A DNA stretch of 64,000 bases from Bactericera cockerelli (Eukaryota > Arthropoda > Insecta > Hemiptera > Triozidae). Within the stretch, counting starts at the first letter, position 1. The number at the start of each line of letters is the position of its first letter. The notes beneath the pieces were generated by a model, which was given only the letters and a program-made list of their open reading frames with translations, made no database searches and was not told the DNA's origin. The stretch covers positions 13,099,902-13,163,901 of the forward strand of contig CM044959.1 in NCBI GenBank assembly GCA_024516035.1. The letters are read 5' to 3'. Of the stretch, positions 35,101-47,100 are shown piece after piece. The position numbers and the translations under genes were made by a program.

Positions 35101-38100
35101 CTACATCAACAACAACAACAACAACCACCGCGTTGATCAACAAATCTAACCTAACCCAGTAGTTTGCAGGTATATAACTGTAATTTAAAAATTCAGTTAA
35201 CAAACTTAAACTGTTCAGTTTATGCTAATCCTATTTACTTAGTATCCTAGTAATCTTCTTACAAACCTTTGTTCTCCATTGCAGGGCTAATTGTAGAGAT
35301 CGGTCCTTCACTTGTCGTAAGACTCATACTCATTGTGGATGAAATAGCAGACGGCGCATTAGTACTAGCTGGGTCAGTGCTAGATGGAATGACACTAGAT
35401 GATGGAATGCTCGTACCAGATGTAAGAGTGCTTGATGGCTTAGTACTAGCTGTGAAACCACTAGATGTGGTAGAAGTTGTACTAGAAAGGTTGGAATCTG
35501 TAATAGCACTAGAAGGATTGCTACTGACAGTGTTAGATGTGGAAGGAGATGGATTAGTGCTGGTTGTGACACCACTAGACGGATTGGTACTAGATGTAAT
35601 AGCACTAGATGGCTTAGTACTAAATGTACTAGAACTCGACGGAATGAAACTAGATGTGGAGGGCCTCAGCGTGCTACTGGTCGTGTTGTTACAGGGCTCT
35701 ACACTCGAGTGCTCCGGCAGATCGAACCCGTAGAAGGCGAGAACTCTCATGTAGTCTGCGCGAATACAGACGTTCTCGTGACTTAGTACGAGACCCTTGA
35801 GGAATCCGTCACTCATGAAGTAACTCTGAAATTGAAGAATAAGATAATCAATAGCTCTATCTTCTTCTTTATTATTTTTATTATTATGGTATGCTTTATT
35901 AGGAGGACAGAGTACAAGGTTAACAGTATAAAATTAAGAAAAAACAAACAAATGACAAAATAAATAAGTAAAAAAGAAAATAACACTAATGTCCTACCTA
36001 AAGGGCGGGGTTATTGCCTGTGGCAATCTCTTCCACCCAGCCCTTGTCTTTCACATTGTCCTTTCCCACACCTACTTGGGGGTTGGCATTGGTCAACCTC
36101 TATCTCATGGTTGAGGATGGTTGGTTCTGACTTCTAACATTTGTACTTTCACAATAGGCTAATTATGCTTCCATGCATGAACAGCACTACCAAAGTCCGT
36201 CGATGGCACGTTCAATACACAAGTTCTATTTCCGTCACTGAAGTTAAGCAACGTTCAGCGAAGTTAGAAATTAGTTGGGTGACGCATTCAAATTCAAACA
36301 CTCGTGTTGCTGGTAAAAGATTTTCCTCCTAATAAAAAACACTAAGCCCAGGACGCATTATTACGTGGCCAAAGTCCCTAATAGGAGGACCAAGTGTCGT
36401 CTCGATCACTGAGCTACCGGGACGTGACACATAATTTTTTTTTTAAAACAATATTTGTGCTTTACTTTGTACATCATTTCATTAAAATATTTTGATAATA
36501 CAATACAATATGAGACAATAAGAAAAACTCTAATATTTGAAATTTATCGGAAGTCATAAATAATAGTGTGCGTAGCAATATCGATTAATAAACTCATATA
36601 ATAAACTCCCTGAAGAAGTAAGGCTACTTGAGGCTACGACCTTTAAGAACAGACTTAAAAAACGACTGCTGAACTTGGTTCCTTACTCATTTGATGACCA
36701 GCTGACCTGGTGAGCCCTTAAATTTTCTCTCGCTCCTATTTTCTCTCCTTCTCTCTACAACTCTACTACATTATCAGTTTCTTACCTTGTTTAAATTCTC
36801 TCCCTCTTCACATACTTTACTATGATACAGAGATTAGTTTTAGTTAATTTGTTATTATTATTATTTACTTACCTATATTACTCTTTCCTTAACATCATTA
36901 TGTCTTAAGAATTTACTTTTAATTTAGTTTTAAGCACAACATTGTTAACTCCGAAAGGTATCATTCAACAATAAAAAACATTATTATTATTATTATTATA
37001 CTCACCCTCAAATGCCGGTACAGATCCCGGAAGCCCACCCGGGCATAGAGCCCGTCATAGGGCAGCCGCAGGGCCTGCTGTAGCTGGTGGGCCGCGTTAC
37101 CGGCCGCGCCCTCATAGAGCAGCATGGAGACCGAGGCCAGGCCGTAGGGGGAGAAGGCGATGTTGCGGCCCGGCATACTGTGGGCCAGAAGCTGAGGACA
37201 AGATTTTTTTTTTTTTTTTAAATAACAGGATAAGTTTTTAAAGTTAGTTATCATATTTGTGTTAATAACGTTTGTGATGTCACAACTACTCAAACTCGCT
37301 TTGCTAAATCTACGCTGAAACCCGGACTTGAACCACCGACCTCCAGGTTACAAGTCCGCCGCCTTATCGATCAAGCTACTGAGGTCGGTAACAGGATAAC
37401 GTAATATAAAAAGGTATTTTTCCTAAGCTAAAGCTTCTAACAAATTTAGAGCGTACAATTAGCTCAGTGGTAAGGGACTCGCTTGCCACGCGGGAGATCC
37501 CGGGTTCAAACCCGCGAGCCGACAATTTTTTGTATAATAAAAATTATAAGGTCGGAAATTCGGAATTAATAGACGCTTTTGTTATACCTCTGTGGACTTA
37601 AGTATAGATTTTCCTATTGTTTTTAATGAGGAAACTAATGTTTACGTCCGAACTTGTGACCTCGATTTTGTGTATTAATTTTGCCACAAGACTCTCTATT
37701 TGACATTGACTTTTTACAAAAAATGTAAAAAGTGCGTGATTATGGCCTGAGGCTCATTCATAATTTGGTAACAGTTATTTGTAAGGGACACCTTCCGGTG
37801 CACTCGTGTTGACCCAGCACCTGAATGGGAAGTATTGTGTCACTCCGCGCCCATCAGATGGAAGGCATAAAATGGTAGAAAATGCTTTGAGCATTAACCT
37901 CGCCTGGTGGTTACCTTCCACTAAAGAGGGTTATTATTAATGAAGGGTAAATCCCTTGTCTCGCATTATAGAATCTTAAAGGGACTTATGGCCGATTTGA
38001 GATGCGCCTGCTGAGTCCCTGTTCATTATTATTATATCATGTTTTATTAGAAGGACAAATTATATGTATATGTTAGCGGCAATGTTGATTCTTCAAGCAA

Positions 38101-41100
38101 AGTTGACTGTGCCTAGGCAGAGTCAACTATGTCTGCTCGTTTTAGGCAAAGTTGATTAAAAATGAAAAATCACATTTTTTATTCAACAAAGACTAGTCAT
38201 AGCTGACTATGCCTAGGCAAAGTTAACTATGCCAGGCATAAGTTAGGCAAAGTTGATTTAAAATTAAAAATGATAATCTTAATCTAGATTGACTAGTCAT
38301 AGTTCACTTAAATTCATTTCATTAAACAGCATAGGTTTCACGACCATACCCTTTCTCTTATGATTCATTTTTTGTACACAGGGCTCACATAAGCTCAGAA
38401 AGAGCAAAACGTCCTTTCTAGTAATATTTTCGAATTTTTCATTTAAATGATTTGTCATACGATCCCTTCCTCCGTGTCCAGTTGTGATGTGAGCATCATT
38501 CAAAACTTCAAATAGTTCTTCGTCAAAAACATAATACTTAATGCTTCCTGTATCTGTAACAGGGTGAATTAATTTTGTAATGCCATTTACCTCAATTATG
38601 TCATATCTCCTTAGAAACCTGAAATCATTACTTTCCTTTTTTGCTGCAACTTTCAGACACTTCACTTTTTGAATGAAACTATCGCATCTTAGCTTTGTAA
38701 GTGTTATCGAATTCAACTTGCAAACTTTACGATTTAATATTAACTTCTCGTGAAAAATGTCTGCGTTAGAGGGACATGATGAAACTACTTTAGCCAAAAA
38801 GAAAAAAAAAACATTTAAATTAAATAAAAAAAAATCTTCAATAGAGCTCTGATTTACAGAAACAAATGACACAGACTGCTGCATGAGTATTTAAAAACTA
38901 ACAAATCAAAACAAAAGGGTGCGCGCGCATAATCATAATCAACTTTGCCTGATTTGAGTTAGGCATAGTTGACTATGCCTAGGCAAAGCTGATTATATTT
39001 TTTCAAATCAACTTTGCCTGCTCATTTTAGGCATAGTATACTATGCCTAGGCATAGTCAACATACTGTGTCCCTGAGAATCAACATTGCCGCTAACATAT
39101 ACAATATTTACAAAATAAAATAGTTTGAAAATTAATAAATGATAAAATTATAATTCTCCAACAAAAGGATACTTTGTCTCAATTAGCTTTATAATGATAT
39201 AAATTGTTTGAAAATAAATAAATAATAAATGAGAAAATTTAATTCAATTCAATTATTTATTATGATATTTATACGTAAACATTTTTACACAATTTACAAC
39301 AATATTTTTACCTACCTACATAAAAAATAATAATGTCCTAATTAAAGGGCGGGGTTATTGCCTACGGTAATCTCTTAAACCCAATCCTTGTATAATAATA
39401 TCTCGGACCTGGCAGACGCATCTCGACCCTGCCAGTAAAGCAAAAACGAAGGAGCGCATAAAGTGATATCATTGTTCAAAGATCAATAACATCCAAGCCA
39501 CGGATGCTCTAGTTCACCGGAAATACGGTAATGAACTTCAAGATTCTGACGTAGATACCATCATGGGGCATCCCACCTTTGCCCACCTAATACTTCGAAT
39601 CGGTTTATGCAAAAAAAAAAAAAAAAAAAAAAAATCAGCGGATAGTACGGTTCTTATTAGGTCCGCCTCGTATTCTGACTAATGGCACAGGAATCTGTGT
39701 AACTGAGAATCCGTACCACGAGATCTCAGCTTTCAGACATGCAAGTTCACCAGAAGCCAGGGCAATGACCTTCTGAGGAGTCGAACAATAAAATTAGACT
39801 GACTTCTCATAACTCCAAATTAAGGTGTTAATTATATTGTTTACCAAGATGGATGAGTACAAACCGTCCTATTCCTATACCTAGTCTTACAGTGTGTGTG
39901 TGTGTGTGAAAGAAATTACTTTTTTGCTGAGGTATGTTTGCGGTACATTTCGTGAATCTTATACAGGATCTGCCGATATGTTTGGGCATTATAAAGAAAA
40001 CTAGGTAATGGCCAGTCGAAACTCGACTGCTGGGTCCCAGCTCATTTAGATTTAGCGTCACGTGATCAATGTCCACCAATCACAGAGCTCCAAATAGATC
40101 ACATGACGCTAAATCTACATGAGCTGGGACCCAGCAGTCGAGTCTCGACCCGGCCATAGAAAGAGTACCGATAAGTCGATCGATAAGGCGGCGAGTTCGC
40201 AACCTCGATTTGGGGGTTCGAGTCTCAAGCTCGGGTGATTTTAGTAAGGCGTCGTCACCCACCAAGCCCTGACCTTGCTGGACGATGGTTAACTTCAGTA
40301 ATCTTCCGAGGAATGCTGTATTAAAAAAAAAGTGGCCGCTAGGCTGAACATGAATATGAATCAGGTAGAATTTTTTACACTTTTTCACCCTGTTAACTTC
40401 CATTCACAGCAGCAACGGGATTAGCTGATTCATTTTTCTTCTTCGTTTTTGACCAGCATCAGGCATCTGGGAATATTTTGCGTGAGATGAATGATTAACT
40501 ATCTCCTATCATTACTATTTTATTGTTATTATTGTTTTTAACCGACCTCAGTAGGTCGATCGATATGCCATCAGACTCTGTTTGAGTCCGAACCATGGCG
40601 AGTTTTTGTAAGGCGGATGTGAGGATTTACGACGATGTATAATTACAATTATTATATTGGTAGTTTTTGGACATCCAACTACCGATTTGAAGTGACTCTT
40701 CTCTTTGAGATATTACCGACCTCAGTACCTTGATCGATAAGGCGACGGACTTGTAACCTGGAGGTTGGTGGTTCAAGTCCGGGTTTCAGCGTAAATTTAG
40801 AAAAGCGAGTTTGAGTAGATGTGATATCACGTTGTTGATTGACACAAATATGATAACTCTTCGAGATATTTGAATCAATAAACTCGGTGGCTCAATCGAT
40901 AACGTGGCGGACTCGTAACCAGGAGGTCGATGGTTCGAGTCCCAGGTACGGCAAACATTTAGTAGGGCAAGTTTGAGTAGTTGTGACATCATGAGTGAGG
41001 ATTAACACAAATCGATTTTATTTGAAACAATATTGTAGACATTTAAAACAAAAATCTACCCTGACCATGCAGTTGAAAGAGACGTTAAACCCAAATTAAA

Positions 41101-44100
41101 AAAAAAATCGACCCACCTGGGTAATCGAACCTACGACCTTCGCGTCTAGAGACAAGGTCATTACCACTGAATAATCCCAACGTAATCTGATGAGTTTAAT
41201 GCATAATTATGCATCTTATCCGCTTCAGTTATTTTCAGCTCTTCCTTCATTCGTCAGAATTATAAATACTTGTTAGATCACCACAACTTGTCTAAAGTAG
41301 AAAACAAATTTCACCAGCTCGATGGTTAAGGCGGCGGACTCGTAACCTGGAGGTCGGTGGTTCGAGTCGCAAAGTGATTTAAATTTTAAAAAAGGCGGAT
41401 TCGAATGCCGTTTGATGTGACTTTTCAAAAAATAGAAAAGCCTGGAAAATCTCAGAAAGTCAAAAAAATGTATTTTCTCATACTCATTGGGACTCTAACC
41501 ACCAACCTCCGGTTACAAGTCCGCGGTTATATTGTTCGAACTACTAATGAGGTTGGTCTTTGTGAATCAGATTCACAAAAGATTGGATACCTAATAATAA
41601 TAATAATAATAATTAAATTAAAAAGAATACCAAATATAAATAAAAAAAGTGGACCAATTAGAATAAGGTGAGCTAAAAATAACATTATAAACAATAACAA
41701 TAAAAAAAAACAATATACTGCCCATTATGGACACAATACTTCCTCGTGATTGGTTCACATTGTTCACACGTGGCAATTTTGAGTTTTTTTAATATCAGAG
41801 CTAAATAATAATTCATTAAAAATGATTATTAATGGCATGTGTAAAACACTAATACGCATATACATACAAAATTTCATCAAAATCGGGTGTACCGTTCACG
41901 AAATATAAGCGTATAAGTAAAAAGTTTGTAGTCGGGCGCATGGTCTCTTTCATCCAGAACCGCTAGTGCGAAGTTAATGAATTTTAAATGGGACCATCTA
42001 CAATACGTCTCTTATATGTATGTGTACAAATTTCAAATCCGTTTAGTAGTTTTAGTTTCCGAGATTTGCGCGTTACAAGGAATATTTTTAACAGACAGAC
42101 CGACAGACAGAAACAAAACCAAAGTTAATCAGGAAGTTAAGAAACGTCCAGAAATATGAAAAAATTGAAATTGGAGAAAAAAAATTTTTTCTACAAAAAC
42201 GAACACAATATTTCCAATTTCTATTATTAGAAATGTCTCGGAAGTAACATATAAACAACCGAATGTGATTATCAGTGATCAGAGTGATTACCGATAGGCA
42301 ACCTGCAGTGGATCAAGATGCTGGCATATACCTGGTAACCTTGTCAGCAGCAGGTTCAATACATTGGCAGGAGGGCATGTCAAATCGATTCATTCTGAGA
42401 AGAACCCAGACAGCTATGTTATGTATGACAGGCAGTTTCTACAGAGTATAAATCAGTATAATCAGTATAAATACATTTGGTTATTTGGTTTTAACGTCGC
42501 TTCAACTACATGGTCATATCACGACGTTAGTTTTGCCTCGAATTAACCTCACCCAGCCCGAGAGGGGCCGGGAACAGCCAGCAGAACGTGAATTGCCATG
42601 GACAGAATCGAAATCAGAACGGTTACCTATCCACGTCTTCACGACACTGGGAATTTAATTGTGTTTAAACACGAGAGTTTGTCACGAAATGATCGCTCTC
42701 TAATTTTTGGAACAAATCACTCTATAGGTAACATTTTTTTTTCGGCATATTCAGGAGTCGAAGCCCCAACTTCCTGGCTAGATTTCACAAGTTCTACTTG
42801 ACGAGGTTGGTACCACTTGACTACTGTTGGGGTTCCTCTATGATCAAACTAATCGCATTTTTCCTTTCTATAAGGTATAGAAAGTATTGTTTTGAGTCCG
42901 TTTTTTTTTTTTTAAATTGAGCTGATAACATTTCTGGACGAATTATTTGTCTAGCAGTAGGACAACAAGACATTCCAACCCTCAGACGGGATTTGAACCG
43001 AAAACCTTTCGATTATAAGGTACATGCAATACCCTATATAGGAACTAGATTTTCTTCAAATTAAATTAACGATTAATGCGCCGTAGCGTACCGTACCGTA
43101 CGTGCTAAGGAATCAATTGACGTTTCCTAGAATGTGATTTAAGATGATCTGTAACCTGACTTCAATATGTATTTGGAACTATTTTATTTTATTTATTTAT
43201 TTAGAAACTCTTTATTAGTAGAACATATATACAGACAAATAATGGTAAAAATTAAATATAAAAATTGACAATATTAATAATATAAACAAGAAAAAAAAAA
43301 AAATAAACAAAATATATACATACCTATGTCCTAACTAAAGGGCGGGGTTATTGCCTATGGCAATTTCTTCCACCCAACCCTTAAATTGTACAATTTAAGT
43401 ACAATTATATTATACAATTTAAGTACTTTTATTGTACAATAATTATACATCTAAACAGATGTCACTCGTTAGTCAGCCATTGGTAGTGGATGTGGTTATG
43501 GCGCACGGCGCTAGACTTGTAATACTAAACAAGTTACCGCACACCAGCGTCGATGGCGCGTTAAATACACCGGTTCTCGTAGGATCACCGAATATAAGCG
43601 TCGTCCAGTGAGGTGAAGATTTCGTGATGCTGGAATTCCGGCCCAACCCAGGCTGGGTGAAGTTTAATGTGGGTAGCAGGTTTGTGAGTTTCCTGTCAAT
43701 GGAGGGTAACACCCCCGTCGTGATATGCACATGCAGTTGAAAGCGACTTTAACCCAAAATAAAAAAAAAACATTAGCGCATGGGGGCATGGGAGATGGAC
43801 AATGGACATGGATAATATCTCGCCCAATGCTTGTCAGAATAGGAAAGTTCGACTGAGGTAAAATTAAAAAATATCAATCAAACACCTCGGCCGAGGTGTA
43901 AAGAACGCCCCATACAAAGAAAGAGACAGCGCGACAGACCGACGAACAAACACAAAAACCAAATTTGCTCGGGAGATTATAAAACGTGCAGAAATATGAA
44001 AAAAATTGAAATCGGAACAAAAAAACATTTCTTTTTTACAAAAAACGAAAACAATACTTCCGATTTCTAATTTTAGAAATTTCTCGGAAATAATAAAATT

Positions 44101-47100
44101 AAGAATCAATTGTATCTTTAAGTTAAGAAGAAATTTGCCAGCGTCGATGGCATGTTGAATACACCGGTTCCCTTCAGAACACCGAAGTTAAGCGACATCC
44201 AGCGAGGTTAAGACTTGGATGGGTGACCATTCAAATTCTAATTCTCGTGACGCTGGCTTTTCCCGGCCCCACTCAGGCTGGGTGAGGTCAATGTGAGTAG
44301 CAGGTTTGTGAGTTTCCTGCGAATGGAGGGTAAAACCCCCGTCGTGATATGACCATGGCAGTTGAAAGCGACGTTAAAACCCCACTTAAAAAAAAAAAAA
44401 AAAAAAAAGAAGAAATTTCATATTCTCACCTGTAGGGCACAAACGCCCAGATCGTTGGTGACATCAGACATGGCGAACATGGGACTCTGGCGGGAGTGCT
44501 GTGAGGGCAGACATCCTGGAACATTATCAATAGGAGAAAATAAGCGTTTAAGTAAAAAATTAGTGGTCAGGCGCATGATCTCTTTCACCTAGAACCGCTA
44601 TTGCGAAGTAAATGGGACCATCTATAGATCGTATCCTATATGTATACAAAATTTCATCGAAATCTGTTGAGTAGTTTCCGAGATTTGCGCGTTACGAGGA
44701 ATATTTTTAACAGACCGACAAACAGACACAAAACCAAAGTTGCTCAGGAGCTTCTGAAACGTCGAGAAATATGTAAAAATTGAAATTGGAGCAAAAAAAT
44801 ATTTTTTTTTTTACAAAAAACGAACACAATACTTCCGAATTCTCAAATTAGAAATTCATCGGAGGTAATAATTCCGATTCAAATTTCATATAATATTATA
44901 TTTATTGTAAAAAAAGTTCAAAAGTAAATGGGTGCAGCAGAATGAAGTATGACTCTTCCCTTTACATATTTACAGTGGGATTCAAAATAATATACATAAT
45001 TCATAATAATTATAAACATGTTAATTAGATGTACCAAACTGGAAGAACTGGGTCTTAATAATGTTTTTCTTTGTGAAAAGAACGGGATTTAAACATAAAA
45101 GAGAGGCTTGGAACTGACAGCTAGCTTAAATTTATGGACAAAATGTTGGCGGATGGGTTATTTATTCTTGAGTGTCAATTTCAATTTCGAAAAGACCTCG
45201 GTATGAACCAGGCTCAGTAATCTCGGTAAATAATTAACATTGTATAATGATGACACACTTGGGGTTTATCTGTTGAGTTTTGGTAGCTACAGAGTCTCTA
45301 GTTAGCCCACAATACGAAAGTGCAACATTTATCTACATATGTACATGAGCTTTTATTGGAGAGGGTGCAGAAGAAATTTCTCAATTACTTCAACTACCGT
45401 CATCCGGATTCTTCTGCCAATCTTGATTCTCTCAAAGAGCGCCGTCATCAAGCTGATTCGAGGTTTCTACAAAAGCTCATCTCTAGCGAAGTTGACTGTA
45501 GTGGTTAGTTGGGGCTCATTCCTTTTGATTGCCACCGGAGACTCAGGAGGGCTAACACATTCTACGTGACATCTTGTGACTCCAATTACACGTATTATGC
45601 TCCTTTCAACAGGCTCTGATGCTCGTTAATAAATAAATCGTTACACCCGGTATTATTATTATTAGAAAAAAAGAAAAGAAAGATCGTCCCTAATCCTAGG
45701 ATATTTAATTGGCAGAAGGTCCAACTTAAGGGGCTGTCTTCCCTTATACGAGTAATCTTAACATTTATCTTACCTATGTGTATTGTAAATTCTATACTTT
45801 TATACCATTGAGGCATTGACGTTGTGTGCCAGCCTCACATGTTCCGAGGGAACAGAATTTTCTGTGCGAAAAGTCTGCGCCAACCGAGAATTGATCTCAG
45901 GATCTCTGGACTACGGGCAGTAGTCACAACCGTTACGCCACGGAGGCTAGCTTTATTAATTATTATTAAGCCCTTGGCTTAAAAATATATAAATCTAAAA
46001 TCTTATCTTTGTACTTTGGCCCTAACAGTTCGATGTCGCACAGTGCATCACTCCGAGACACTGCATGTCGCACAGGTGTCACACATGATTGAGCGCGTCA
46101 AACATTGGTGTGACATGGTCACCAGGCATATGTCACATGGCCACATGGGTCGCTCGGGAAGACAATTATCTTTGTGGGAATTTAGGACTAATTGGTGAAG
46201 TTTTCCTGTCAATGCCTTCATTGGTACTCCGATGAATGCCAGAATAATAATAAATTATTTTAATAATAATAACTCACTCTTTAGTGGAAGGTAACCACCA
46301 AGCGAGGTTAATGCTCAAAGTGTTTTCTACCACCTAACCGTCAGAGTTTTATTATTATGTGGTCACAAACTTAAAATAATGGTTTAAACGATGGTTTTTC
46401 CTACGAAAACTCTGTAATTTTTTTATATATAGATATATTTCTTTGTAATTACTAGTCTAACTTACCATTCAGGCATTGAAAGCTACATACGTTGAAATAA
46501 AAAAAAAACCCCCATAGCGTGAACAGAATACTCACAGTAAGAGTTATTAACGATGGTTTTTCCTACGAAAACCGTGTATTTTTTGTTTTTTTTTTTATAT
46601 ATTCTTTGTGATTACTCGTCTAACTTACCATTCAGGCATTGAAAGCTACATACGTTGAAACCAAAAAAAAAAAACCTCCATAGCGTGACCAGAGTTCTCA
46701 AAGTAAAAGGTTTTTCCTACGAAAAATGGTTTGGTTTTTCCTACGAAAACCCTGTAATTTTTTTTATAGATATATTTCTTTGTAATTACAACTCTGACTG
46801 ACCATTCAGACATCGATAAAACAGTAAAGTTATTACACATAATTATACTAGTTTACTAGCGGGCCGAGGCATGGCCCGCAAAGCAAAAAATCCTTTTTTG
46901 TCAATGGCAGGTGTTGTAGTGGGAATTTCGAAAAATCCCGTCTTATTGCACATCTAGACTATAAGGCAAAGCTACCTACCAAATTTCAGCTCGCTAGGTA
47001 TTACGGTTTGGGCTGTAGAGCGATGATCAGTCAGTGAGTCAGTCAGTGACTTTGACATTTATATATTAAGATTAGTGGTGGTCTGGTGGTATTTCTTACG

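Noticed and set aside
38297..38884. Host gene of the KRBA2 type
   Set aside because: It lies wholly inside intact TIRs and lacks the downstream domain, so a transposon remnant is simpler.
44138..44258. Possible genuine 5S rRNA gene
   Set aside because: Several changes from conserved 5S positions, and the sequence continues into a SINE body with a poly(A) end instead of a T-run terminator; multiple dispersed copies share the body.
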